Assembly: GCA_905147135.1 (NCBI GenBank)
Contig: LR990048.1
Coordinates: 14,244,563 to 14,308,562 of the forward strand
From: Blastobasis lacticolella
Taxonomy: Eukaryota; Arthropoda; Insecta; Lepidoptera; Blastobasidae
Direction of reading: 5' to 3'
DNA length: 64,000 bases
Shown: positions 20,201 to 29,692 of the stretch, piece after piece
Layout of the letters: each line of letters begins with the position of its first letter
Numbering within the stretch: position 1 is the first letter of the stretch
Made by a program: the position numbers and the translations under genes
Notes under the pieces: model-generated
What the model was told of the DNA's origin: nothing
Database searches by the model: none
Seen by the model: only the letters and a program-made list of their open reading frames with translations

Positions 20201-20503
20201 GTACTTTAAGTATTGACATACATATTGTATTATGTTAGTTTTCTTAATATTAAATTAATAGTGGGCATACCTACCCAATATATAGGTACATTTGTTTGAC
20301 ATTTTATTATTTATTTATAATATTAATTTAAATTTGACATTATTATAAAGTAATATTGTTTTCATTTTGACATTTTGTATTCTGTGACATCATTTATATT
20401 ATTTGCTTTTATAATTTAATAATCATACATATTTTTGTATTATGATAAATGACGGTGTAATATTTTACTGAAATAAATGAATATGAATATGAATATGAAT
20501 ATC
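17048..20503 (+). mobile_element. CR1/Jockey-group LINE, 5'-truncated, nested in the foldback
   Basis: Runs from the broken right arm of the foldback at about 17048 to a (GAATAT)n 3' tail at 20474-20503. The tail abuts ATCGATGATGACTCTCGC, the continuation of the foldback terminus. A TATC at both junctions may be a very short target duplication. It contains the ORF1 tail, a full ORF2 and about 370 bp of AT-rich 3' UTR. A microsatellite-like rather than poly(A) end is common in CR1-type elements. Confidence 0.85.
17168..20101 (+). CDS. LINE ORF2: endonuclease / reverse transcriptase, 977 aa, intact
   Basis: The apurinic-type endonuclease domain (about 45-255) shows LQNVQCLRNK (N50), EHW (E78), GDINID (186-191), a TCLDHAFSD block and GDH (249-251). 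The reverse transcriptase (about 520-800) shows SYRPISL (544-550), FDLSRAFD (615-622), VPQGS (674-678) and the catalytic YADD (704-707). The C-terminal region ends with GPRIYN (935-940), as in CR1/Jockey-group proteins. The protein makes and inserts DNA copies of its own RNA by target-primed reverse transcription. The frame has no stop or shift across 2.9 kb and all catalytic residues are present, so insertion is probably recent. The ATG at 17168 is the first in frame; the ATG at 17267 (MRIEA) is an alternative. The CR1, Daphne or Crack subclade was not resolved. Confidence 0.92.
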   Translation: MHGLKVYAIAIGFCRAPASAAGPNPTPAQSPSTMRIEATCRRSLNAVLQNVQCLRNKTQRIESFTQNDQCYDILPLTEHWMTAGEMNVCAIMNYTLASYYCRPSRLHGGSCIFVHNNLSFLERRDLCAFSLEMHIEISAIEVVDFNLIVICIYRSNTEGDFRVFSRQLELAIHSIINENCQILITGDINIDILKSSKYKNELFDILNRYKLKSLVRFPTRIQGESRTCLDHAFSDLDVIKSSPLQLGIGDHLAVCFSISVSKPITGTKHVIKRLTSNTNINKFIMTIKHYDWSSTNNILETFTKLFDNFCRLKKVQHRTRYQVWCNNDTKSSSQFLQLVSMYAQHFPLNKELKQFYLSCKSKHISLLAVTRKKFLNECVAVSDTSGRALWNLIKSETNKSAHTNGMDVLQHAVGGRGEPGRQRLASALNSYYVSVVRDTPLRPNVAVAMRMLRDNVPSVQRNMFFKPFTVDEIVKIIKKIKPKRTKDIYDVPTYILQRLPREFLAVLCEEFNEAVCNGKYPDYLKVVKVIPVYKGKGSRTEIKSYRPISLVPALSKIFEVGICSRLADFLSSNNSLCPQQHAYQAGRSTAGAARLLQRTVLHHLEARKRVAAVFFDLSRAFDLVDHQLIVSKLNHYGIRGVPLELIKTFLSDRTQVTDVGSSRSEPGMIGDRSVPQGSNVGNSIFLLMMNDLPFQSLFVEFLLYADDICAIVHADDDQELSLTVQSVTHSVAAWSRANGMQLNISKTNLMEFTLKRGPGPTMSVQVEDVQIPNVDSARFVGVEFDRYLQWHDHIDKLCSKLNSAFFAIVRLSHTLSHKNLIIAYYAYFHSHLTYGIDLWGLAADRNRPFVVQKKVVRVLSRVPLDTPARQLFIDLNILTLPSLYIYEMAKYVRRNMKEFPSNATLGLRCSSRRKHDLLIPSHRLEKTTRSLQVMGPRIYNKLDLDIRECKSDFSFCRKLKSILTKKAYYTVNEYLDE

Positions 20504-20580
20504 GATGATGACTCTCGCTCTGCCCGGTTTTAGTCAAAGCAGTGCGCAGTCCCTTTGGGTAGTAAGTCTATGATCGGCAC

Positions 20581-21892
20581 ACAGACATAAAAAATTATAT
20601 ATAAATTTTTTCTCTATGATCGGCATTCTCCTGTGTCGCCGTGTGTTCGCCAATTTTATCCATGCCGGTGGCCTACGCCGCTGGCCGCTGGCCTGTGTTG
20701 TTCTTAACACACCGCAATTAAATACATTTACCTACAGATTGAGAAACCTATTTTGAGAAAAACTACCAATGATCAAAAATGACGAGAGTTTCCCAGCGAT
20801 ATTATAACCCGCGTCACGAAAGAAGAGACTTGTCAAATGGCATTGGAGGGGATTTCGCGCAGGTAATCGTATACAGCGCAAGTCGAACCACGTGACCCGC
20901 CAAGTCTCTTCTTATTTGACACTAGCTGTACCACCACTGGATTCTAGCAAGCCAAGTTGCAGGGTTTTAATTGGAATCTTGTATGGTCTTGAAGGGAACT
21001 TGTTTCATATCACACAAACACCGTAGCAGATAATCATCATTATCTGAGCAGTCAATGGCGGCTTTTGCCAGGTTTCGCATTTTTGTTATTACTTTTCCAC
21101 TTTGCCAGGGCCTCAAGTCCGCTAATTTACTAGTGCCTCGATTGAATTATAATTGATTAGCAATCGCAGCTTAATGGAAGTTTGACATGTTTTGGGTAGA
21201 TAACTATAGTTGGCGCCTGATAACAATGTCGGAGCAAAACTAAGTTCGGTACTGCAGGCGCGGTAGGCGCGGGTTCGCGGCCGCGACTGGAGAAGCGGGC
21301 AAGAGAACGACCACTTCTCTTCAAGCCCATCGTCGGAAACCTTCGTACCTAGTCAACGATTTTGTACTCCTTACACCATCATTATACCCGTTTGTACAGT
21401 CCAGTGGAGTAACCTAAAGCTACTGTTACTAAGTGGTCTATTGAAATGTAAAATAATTGTATCGCGAACGCAGCTCAATGGTAGTTTCACACGTTTTTGG
21501 TATTGTGGTACAATTAAAACTATCGTTGAGTTGCTATTACGATCCTATTAGAATTCAATTGTGCCAAGTAATTATCGAACTTGAGGCCCCGGTCTTCAGC
21601 ATCCTCAGGTCAAGTCATAAGCCCTTAGCTCTCGCTTCCGATTCGGCGATGTCAATCCATCGCTTCTTTGGTCTCCCGCTGGACCTCGCTTTCCTGATAA
21701 CGAGGCTTAGGCACCATTTCCCAAGTATGTCTCAGGCGTACGCAGCACGTAACCCAAACAGAGACATCACGGGTCTTGAGATGAATTAACCTGTTTGAAA
21801 TAGCACAGATAAATTGAAGTTTAATAGATCGGTCTTGGATCCGTACCTTCTGCACTAACTGGGAAATATCCGTTCCGATGTCAAGCCCCGAA
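20581..21892. other. Intergenic, no gene recognised
   Basis: Includes GAAAGAAGAGACTTG at 20818 mirrored by CAAGTCTCTTCTT at 20919, about 90 bp apart. Minus-strand sequence at 21652-21890 (LVQKVRIQDRSIKLQF ...) may be a scrap of a LINE protein, but no motif fixes it. Confidence 0.4.
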
Positions 21893-22166
21893 TAAATAAT
21901 AATAATAAATAAATAATCGTGGACAAATTCACACAGCGCCATCTAGCCCCAAACTAAGCAAAGCTTGTGCTATGGGTCCTAGCTAACTGGTATACTACAT
22001 ATGTACATTCTTTTTTTTTTAAATTCATACTTATTATACATAGAACACCCAGACCCGTAACAGAAATTAAAATTCATCATTTAAATTTCTGCCCGGCCGG
22101 GAATCGAACCCGGGACCTCTTGCGTGGCTGACTGGCATGTTGACCACTGAACCACTCAGGTCGTCA
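21893..22166 (-). repeat. SINE family A, copy 3 (near complete)
   Basis: Minus strand runs from GACGACCTGAGTGGTTCAGT (22166) through the B-box-like GGTTCGATTCCCGGCC to a tail AAATAATAATAA... at 21893. This is the best reference copy for the family and shows that copy 1 is interrupted. Confidence 0.8.
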
Positions 22167-22734
22167 ATCTCTGCTTGGTCAAATGGTGGGGGTCACCGCA
22201 TTCGCCTAGTGCTATGAGTCCGAGGCCGAACTGCTTAGGCGACTGCGACGCGACGGCAAACGTCGAGCAGTGCGGCCACCGCCACACCTTGTTTCATAAA
22301 ATCGCCGTCGCGTCAAAGTCGCCTTGTTTGTTCTTTGTTCTTGTCGAGCCTACTCTGGGGCAAAGATTTGTAAACAGGGTATCATCAGGGATGTGATGCT
22401 CTATAGCTGCGTGACTGGACAACGAAAAGAAAATGCTAAGGTGTATGTGCGGCATTACACGACTTGTCTGTTATTTGACCTAAGTGGCTGCAGAAGTTGA
22501 CGTGAGAGACATCCTGGTAATACTCGTACATATACATGCTAAACGGGTCCGGAACGCTAAAACTTAATTTTACGCGAAGTCGCTGGCAAAAGCTAGCTAG
22601 CAAACGATATAGCGTAGCCATGAATAAGATTGAAGGGACGCCTTACCTGAGTTAACCAGGTCACGTGCTATGTATACCCCAGGGATAAGTGAGAAATGGG
22701 TGCCTAAAACTACCTATTTCTGGAAGAGGCAGGA

Positions 22735-22850
22735 GAACGAACATAACTCAGAAAACAGTCATTGGCACATGGCTGCAGTGGGTTTCCAACCTTACGCTTA
22801 CGAGTTGGATACCTCAACCACTCAGCCACCGATGCTCCTAGTTTTCCTCT
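22735..22850 (-). repeat. SINE head fragment (family B-like)
   Basis: Minus strand: GGTGGCTGAGTGGTTGAGGT, then CGTAAGCGTAAGGTTGG-AAACCC and CAGCCATGTGCCAATGAC. This resembles the tRNA-like head of family B. Confidence 0.6.
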
Positions 22851-23526
22851 TTCTATTATATAAAAAATCAAAACATATATATCTATGTACATGACCCATC
22901 TTAGATAATATTACCATCCTATTTTAGAAATGCATGTGCTTAGGTATTTCCGTAACATCTGCGCAACCTTCCGGAGGTGCATATTTAGTTGCAAAGAAAT
23001 TCACACCAGCTTTCACTCTATGACGAAATTCAAAAGTAACTTCTAGCGGGCGGACATCCTGTGCAAAAAATTTAATTGAAATAAAATCGAACTAAACTGT
23101 TCATTACTCATCCAATTTATGTTTTTGGCTTCTTTTTAGATTGAACTTCGGAGTTAAACATCCGTCCATCATGCATCAATGGCACATGGTATAATTATCG
23201 CTGGGTAAATGTAATATCACTCTGTAGACCCGTAAAAAATGCTGTGATCGCTCTCACAAAAAGCACCAACAAGTCGCGAATTGCATTGAAGGAAATGTAG
23301 TGTTATGTAGGTAGGTAATTCATCTTTTCAATATCGAGATATTCGCTGATTAAATTGGCTAGTGCTCAAAAATGACAGTAATTAGGTACAGTCAAAAAAT
23401 ATTGGTACTTACGGTCAACAAACAGGATTCTACACAGTTCTACAATTTTCTTTTAAATAGGTGCTTAGATACTTATCAAAATTTCGCAGCAGGGAGTAGT
23501 GTGATTCAATTCAATTTAATTCAATT
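22851..23526. other. No gene recognised
   Basis: AT-rich intergenic sequence; nothing supported. Confidence 0.45.
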
Positions 23527-24451
23527 AGTTTTTTTTTTTTTTTATGTTATACGGTAGACAAACAGGTAAGCGGGCCACCTGATGGAAAGTGGGCACCGCC
23601 GCCTATGGACATCAGCAACACCAGGGGAGTCACTGATGCGTTGCCCGCCTCTGAAGAGACCTCTAATATACCTCTTAAACGATCCCATGTCATAGTCCAA
23701 AGGAAACACTGTGGCTGGGAGCTCATTCCACATCCGAATCGTACGAGCGAGAAACGTTCTTTCGAACCTTCGTGTCGTGACCAACAGAGGGTCTACGTAG
23801 TGAGGATGAGTACCCAGCCCACGGCGGGTGGTGCGATGGCGGAATTGCGCTGTGGGCACCAGATCGAAAAGTTCCTCGGAACACTCCCCATTGTACAGCC
23901 GATAGAACACACACAGGGAGCCAAAGTCCCTTCGGTTTACCAGTGGTTCCAACTTGCGTGTTAGTATGGGATCATCGACAATTCGTACGGCGCGTCTCTG
24001 TACGGAGTCCAGAGGATTAAGCAGGTCGGCAGTTTCGCCGGCCCAAAGATGGGAACAATACTCCATATGCGGCCGCACTTGTGCCTTGTACAGCAGCAGG
24101 CGCTGCCCTGGGGTGAAGTATCGCTTGGACCGGTTAAGCACTCCAAGCTTTTTCGAAGCCAGTTTGGCCTTGCCTTCCAGGTGACTCCGGAATCGCACGC
24201 TATCCGATTCGAAAGGGGTGTTCCTTGAAACTGCGGCACTATGTCAAAGGAATCTTTTTTGGCGGAAAATGCGCAGACCTGTGTCTTCGAGGGGTTGAAT
24301 TGGACTAGGTTTAGTCTGCCCCACTGAGCAACTTGCTCCAAGGAATGTTCAATATTCGACACAAGTCTAATTCGGCTCTCCGACACCTCGGAACGAGGGA
24401 CATTCGCTCGGCCAGTATAACTAACATCTCCCGTACTGTCATCCGCATAAC
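23527..24451 (-). mobile_element. Jockey-group LINE, 5'-truncated, with poly(A)
   Basis: Minus strand starts exactly at the RT active site (CYADDSTGD near 24451-24425). A frameshift near 24190 precedes a 218-codon frame to 23542: ASKKLGVLNRSKRYF, LLLYKAQVRPHMEYCSHLWAG, IRMWNELPATVFP and FKRYIRGLFRG. A poly(A) run follows at 23529-23543. Shorter copies of the same 3' end are at 31930, 40060, 42000 and 54030. The element is inactive: it lacks the endonuclease and most of the RT. Confidence 0.85.
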
Positions 24452-24660
24452 AATGAATGAATGAATGAATGTCGTTTATTGCGTGATCGTGCACTGCTTT
24501 GTAAAAGATTACATCAAGCTTAAACTCACCCTTTTGGATCAATGGATATTGACCCGCTATGTACTACTATTGTACAGATCCTGTGGAACTTTCTATTTAT
24601 TGACTGTATCTGCTATAGTACACTCGGGTCTTGAATTGCACAGAATTGGGTAAAATAGAA
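24452..24660 (-). repeat. LINE 3' end with (TTCA)n tail
   Basis: (AATG)n at 24452-24471 is followed by TCGTTTATTGCGTGATCGTG. The same arrangement (AATGAATG then ..TTTATTGC) occurs at 39450 and 61671, so the microsatellite is the 3' tail of a minus-strand LINE family. It abuts the Jockey fragment exactly at its YADD codons. Confidence 0.5.
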
Positions 24661-24663
24661 CTT

Positions 24664-24800
24664 ATTTACCTATTTGTGTTTTTTTTTAATAACTGTTTTT
24701 AGACAGGCATTTGAGGTAAGTGAGGACACGGCCGAAGATTGAGCATGCCTGTCTAAGAACAGCCTATTCACTGTAGCCTTGAACCAGTCAACATTTAGGT
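24664..24800 (-). repeat. LINE 3'-end family, degraded copy
   Basis: The poly-T followed by GACAGGCATTTGAGGTAAGTGAG.. and GAACAGCCTATTCACTGTAGCC matches the reverse complement of 40790-40935, which ends in poly(A). Confidence 0.6.
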
Positions 24801-25792
24801 CACTGTTGATCGTAGGCGCCATATAAAAGGCTAAAGCATATAATAGCTTTAACTAGTAGATTTATTTATGTAAGTAGTCATACTAACATCATAATCAGTG
24901 GCCGTTTCACATTATTCATGCAGCTGGAGCTTATGGTGTTCCTTTGGGCTTGGAATGTCAGATTCATACTGGGCCAAGTCATGTCCAACTTGATTTAAAG
25001 CAAGTAACTTGATAATTGGTCCTGATACTCACTCCCGACTCACATTTATAGGGTTTCGTAAACATAGGTAATACAAGTTATACAATTAACAAAATACTAG
25101 CCAGGCATTTGACCGTCTTAGATTTCATCCACATGATCCGTTTGATGCCACGTGTGGGAATCGAGAGCTTTTTTAGGCGTTTGTATAAGGTGGATTGATC
25201 TTCCTTACGACGTATGTCCTTCGCAAGAGCGGAGAGTCGCAGGGAGTCGTTAGATGCAAGAGGCTTAAAGTCCATAGGTGTTAAAGGCGTGGTGGTGGCC
25301 TATGGGGTTCTGTGGTTGAATTCATTATTTGTTTTCCTTCGGTCAACTAGTAGCGGCACCGTTATAGAAGGCAGAAATGGTACGTCGAGGTAGAAACCTA
25401 TTTTTCGCCAAAGTTTCTGTTTATTTTTTAAACGATGTCTAAAATTTAGAAAAAAAAACTGATAAATTCAAGTGTCACATACGAAACGTAAATAAACATA
25501 ATATAAACTCGTAGATCTAACGAATTTGTAGGCCCACGATGAAAGTATTCACGAATATTCTATGGTATCTGGAGTTGTTTGCATATGTAATGGTATTCAT
25601 AGTGTTTTTCTTTTTTATCATGTATCTAGTGAAAATAAATTCCTATGTTTATAACGCTGCTGTCGACTCGAGACAAAAGTAAGTTTCTTTATCGGGATAT
25701 ATACATCGCCCAGAGTGGGGCCGTCTCCAATATAGTGGAGGGTTATGCCGTGGGTAATCTCCACGCTCGGCAGGTGGATGGAAGATCAACAT
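24801..25792. other. Intergenic with a retroposon scrap
   Basis: No gene. A family-C-related scrap lies at about 25705-25792 (GTAATCTCCACGCTCGGCAG then ATCATCATC), minus orientation. Confidence 0.4.
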
Positions 25793-25930
25793 CATCATCA
25801 TATCTTCCGAAAGAAGCCCACTGCTGGGCATAGGCCTCCCCCAGAGATCTCCACAAAATCCGGCTTGTACCTTCCGCATCCAGCTGGTACCTGCGATCTT
25901 TACCAGGTCGTCGGTCCACCTTTTCCACCG
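25793..25930 (-). mobile_element. RTE-type LINE 3' end, copy 3
   Basis: CATATCTTCCGAAAGAAGCCC, then GCATAGGCCTCCCCCAGAGA and ACCAGGTCGTCGGTCCACC: the same 3' tail as 432-688, about 140 bp. Confidence 0.75.
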
Positions 25931-26319
25931 GTCTCAATAGAAAACGCTACAGCCCATTTTCAGTTTCACGAAGGTACCATTCGGTCTGCGTAAATTCGTC
26001 GCCCTCACCTGTCAGTAGAAGGAGTTGTATCTGCATGTCGGATCTGCAACAAATGACGCGAGTTTTCAACACAGCCGCAGAATATAATGCAACTATATAC
26101 TGGTTCAATTTTTTCAGATATTATGCTGACGGCACTTGGGACTCTCAGTGACCGCTGATGTTTATGAAAGTTGATATTTCGGTTTTTAAACGATACAAAT
26201 TCGCCTAATATATCCATAATGAAGAAAAATGAACGCCTACATGTAACTGTCAGGTAAAATCAATAATAATTTTAGGTGGTATTTATTCCGCAATTAATGT
26301 TAGTAAAGTGTTCTTACCT
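25931..26319. other. No gene recognised
   Basis: Short AT-rich stretch with no supported feature. Confidence 0.4.
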
Positions 26320-26400
26320 GATCTGCCGAATCCTGGATCATGGTTAAGGTGAACCCCGGTCCCTCGCCGGCCAGAGCATAATCGGGATATTGACACCTAC
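26320..26400 (+). repeat. SINE family B, copy 2 (3' fragment)
   Basis: ATCCTGGATCATGGTTAAGG, CCGGTCCCTCGC and GAGCATAATCGGGATATTGACA match the 3' third of the copy at 6489. Confidence 0.6.
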
Positions 26401-26676
26401 TTTGTTCACCCTGGTCTCAAGATCCTGCCTACTCTTGTTCACCAGTGCTATATGATCATCGTATTTCCTAAGCCAAGAAAAACTTCCGCAATGACCACAA
26501 CGCAGAACAAGAGAGGGCTCAGGCAGAACAGAACCTACGAACCAAACAAATTGACTATTTCACACAACAGTAGGAAAAAAATCATTTTTCTGCTCAGTGC
26601 TCATATGAGTCTACGTAGGCAGTTACACACAACGATTATATCGCTTTGCTTTAAATATAGAACCATGCAGTTAGCC

Positions 26677-26870
26677 ATTATCGAATACGGTACGGCTCTG
26701 CTCGGAATCGTTATACGCGGTCCGGCACTACCTCGCATTGTCGAATACGTTCCAGCTCTGCTTGGCATTGTCAGACGCGGACATTATCGGAGGCGGTCCG
26801 GATCCGCCTGGCATTGCAGGACTCCGTCTCTACCTGGCATTGTCGAACGCGATCTAGAGAATACGGTAAG
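26677..26870 (+). repeat. 30-bp minisatellite
   Basis: Units beginning ATTATCGAATACGG (26677), ATCGTTATACGCGG (26707) and ATTGTCGAATACG (26737) are each exactly 30 bp. They are followed by a 16-bp partial, another 30-bp unit and a 26-bp unit. The GC-rich units stand out in AT-rich DNA. A frame across them encodes 10-residue repeats like GIVEYGPALL, but no protein family was recognised. Confidence 0.75.
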
Positions 26871-27361
26871 ATGTTGTCACTCTGGGACAGCCTGCCACTG
26901 TGTGTTACCTACATTCCTATCTCTGTCTCGTTAGAAGTTTGCAAGAGGTATGTTTTTCTCATTGAATATGTTTTTTTTAGTATCGATCCCAATCCCACGA
27001 GGTTGCCCGCCGTGTTCGTCCCCCGGCCCCATAACCGCCACACGAACAGGCCTATATACTGCGATTTGGCATGGATTTGGTTCTGCCGGATGGCGACCTC
27101 ATTGTGTATTCTAGCTGCTTGCTATTATTTCGCCTACTACGTGTTAAGAGCCACCAAGCTCAGGTTTGGTGTTTTTGCCCATTAATAGTATGTGTGTGAA
27201 CGTTTGAATATCGTGTTTATTTGAAGTGGTAAGTGAGGGATGTTCAGATAAAAATGAAGTGTCGGAGCATCCTCGACAAAGTCGGCGTATGGTACGTTTC
27301 AATATAAAATAGCATAAGCAGAGCACATGATCCATAAGTATTATGCACAGATTTATAAATA

Positions 27362-27863
27362 CAGGATGTAAAAAGACCGCTAACATTAATTGAAACCTCA
27401 TATTCTACCCATGAAAGTGAACAACTTTTTCCAAGTAACATCGCGGAAACTCATAGTTTAGAAAGAAATCGAGATTTTTTTTTAAAAAAAGTTGTGTTTT
27501 TGTACTAAAAATATCAAGTGTCGATAACTACATCGTTCACAATTAATTTAGACACTCAAAGTTCAAATTTGACTTGTAATAAATGCACTTTAAGTTTTTA
27601 CTTTGTTTTAGTTTTTTGCGTGCTTTTGCACGCAATGTAAAGCGTGCAGGCCGGCCGGCCGCGCGACGTCAGTGGCCATTGGTCATGTGGGCGAGCGAAA
27701 GGCGAGCACCGGACGATGTACATTGCGCGGTGCAATTAATTATTTATTTTAGGTAGCGAAATTATGAAGTCATTTCCGCGGGTATGTATCTCGGGGAAAT
27801 TTGTTCAGTTTCATGGGTAGAATATGGGGTTTCAATTAATGCTAGCGGTCTTTTTACACCCTG
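27362..27863. mobile_element. TA-flanked MITE, 502 bp, about 55-bp TIRs
   Basis: CAGGATGTAAAAAGACCGCT...CCCATGAAA (27362-27416) is mirrored by TTTCATGGGTAGAATATGGG...CACCCTG (27809-27863). TA flanks both ends. The CAGG(G/A)TGT start resembles the TIR at 5857. The interior holds a GC-rich island (GGCCGGCCGGCCGCGCGACG at 27650-27669). No coding. Confidence 0.85.
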
Positions 27864-27979
27864 TATAGTGTCTTATTTGATATAGGTACTATCCATAGAA
27901 AGAAGAATTTAGATTTCTATTGATAATACTTGTCGATAATGTGCTCTACTTTTGTCTATTATAACTAATACAATAGCCT

Positions 27980-28135
27980 CAAATATATCTTAAATTGCTT
28001 AACCGACTTTAATAAAACAGCATCTTGATTAAACTGGCTTTTAAAAAAAATCTAGTCAGCATCACTTCGACAAAATGACACACAGATAAACTCATAATAC
28101 CCCTTCTTTTGCGTCCGGGGTTAAAAAGTTAGTTC
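27980..28135. repeat. Dispersed lepidopteran repeat (AACCGACTT family), partial
   Basis: GCTTAACCGACTTTAATAAA and TCCGGGGTTAAAAAG resemble the common CCGACTTC..AAAAAGGAGGAGG repeat; recognised from memory only. A related copy lies at 30395. Confidence 0.4.
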
Positions 28136-28152
28136 GTTTCCTCATGTTTTAA

Positions 28153-29351
28153 CCCTTTAACCGCCACGCTTAGAATCAGTTGGCGTGCCCTCAGCGCCAC
28201 GCACAGTAAAACGAAAAATAAATACCTACAACAAATAGTGATGTTCAATAGTATATCGATATGGGTAATTCCCCTTCAAACGCTTACAATTTCATCTAAA
28301 TATCGTAACAGACAGTAGATAGAAAACGTTACTTTGTAATTTTATTTCTAATATTAGCAGGTATTTTGGTAACACAATGAAACAAAAAGCGTTTACAGAC
28401 ATTGAAAGATTTATTGATTTCCGCACAATAAAATTGGTCATGAAAAGAATTTTGTTATTCTTATTTTTCAATGCAGTCCTATAGAGTATTCTTTATCTAA
28501 ATGCAATAGTTAACAAACAACATTGGTCAGTTTTTTAACAAACATGATTATACTTATTTCAACAATATTAATATCAGTTTACCGAATCGAACCTTGACAG
28601 ATTCTAATGATATTTAACTACAGATCACCTTCCAGAATACGTACTAATTCTTCAGCTGTAATCATGTTTAATCACATTAATCGATAACACGAACATAATA
28701 ATAACACGCATAAGCACAACACCAATGGAAAAATCCAGAAGGCGGCACTCGTTTATGACGTCAGAAGCGGTCGTCTTTTTCCGTCCGTGGCGCTGGGTGT
28801 ACTAGCAACATTAGTTTCTAAACATGCAGACTAGGGATGGGAATTGTCGATTCAGTCACTGACATTTTTAAGCTTTATTTATTATAAATAAAACAAAATA
28901 AACACATTTATTTATAGAAATAAATGTGTTTACTATAGAGTAACATTTGCTTTATTTGTTTTATAATAAATTAGTAAGTATAAACAGAAATAATTTAATT
29001 TATGTGGATTTTTCTACCAGTAAATCATTGCTTATGTCCCATCCTTATTGTCGGATTTTTCCGTCACTGGCGCTGGACACCAATACACTTTTCGAATAAT
29101 ACTATCAGTAATTTATTCAACTTTAGACATTATTTTTAAGTCTTCTAATTAAGAAACTAAAGTGTAAGCAATTGTATATGATTACTTCATCAACTATTTA
29201 CCAAATTATGAACATAATTTTAATATAATACAGTGCTATCAAACAAAAAGGCAGATTAACCGAGTAGTGGTATTTGGTCGTAAATATCCGTCCTTGGCGA
29301 AATGAGCACGAAAATTTTTGTCGGATATATCCGACCTTGGCGGTTAAAGGG
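28153..29351. mobile_element. piggyBac-like MITE with TTAA target duplication
   Basis: TTAA|CCCTTTAACCGCCA at 28149-28166 and TGGCGGTTAAAGGG|TTAA at 29338-29355 give 14-bp TIRs and a TTAA duplication, the hallmark of piggyBac transposons. Subterminal CCGTC..TGGCG(C/A) motifs recur at 28780, 29053 and 29290. About 1.2 kb, no transposase frame. A smaller palindromic insert may lie at 28834-29045 (AGGGATGGGA ends). Confidence 0.8.
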
Positions 29352-29692
29352 TTAATGAAATATCCTTTTTCCGACGAGTTTTTATGGGACCTAAAACTTC
29401 CTGATCAGAATTGGTAGCGAGTTGATTTGATGTATGATGTATTACCAAGATATACCTTACGTGTTTAGTATTTAGGTATTCATGTAAGTGATTTTCAAAT
29501 AAATATTTATTGGTTTCACATTATTTTTATTATTAGAAAATACTTAATTGTCTGATAAAATTCTGAATAGCTTAAAGTCATTTTCAAGTATATATTATAA
29601 GTATATTTTATAGACATGCCACTTGAAAAACCCCAAGTCATAGTGCAAACTTCTGGGCGTTCATGCCACTAGGTTTAGGTTACTATTAGGTA
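29352..29692. other. No gene recognised
   Basis: AT-rich sequence; ends with the left target duplication of the next retroposon. Confidence 0.4.

Larger units (their letters stand above)
15856..20572. mobile_element. Foldback DNA transposon with nested LINE
   Basis: Termini CATGGACTTACTACCC (15856) and, reverse-complemented, CATAGACTTACTACCC (20572) begin a near-perfect inverted repeat of about 73 bp (15856-15928 versus 20500-20572). An exact 8-bp duplication, ATCGGCAC, flanks it (15848-15855, 20573-20580). A further inverted stretch (15928-15953 versus 17022-17047) lies at the LINE insertion point. The core is three 104-bp units facing four inverted ones. Without the LINE the element is about 1.26 kb. 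No transposase was seen. The CA..TG ends, 8-bp TSD and long repeated arms recall P-superfamily/Galileo-type foldbacks, but the superfamily is unproven. Confidence 0.8.

Noticed and set aside
15741..20626. An outer inverted repeat around the foldback (CATAGAGAA..TATATAT at 15744 and 20584)
   Set aside because: The resemblance is largely AT-rich low complexity; the exact 8-bp duplication already defines the element ends inside it.
22086..22166. tRNA-like sequence with GGTTCGATTCCCG
   Set aside because: It is the head of a repeated SINE (family A) with the common tail, not a stand-alone tRNA gene. The same applies to the B-box words at 6530, 40555, 43870 and 50450.
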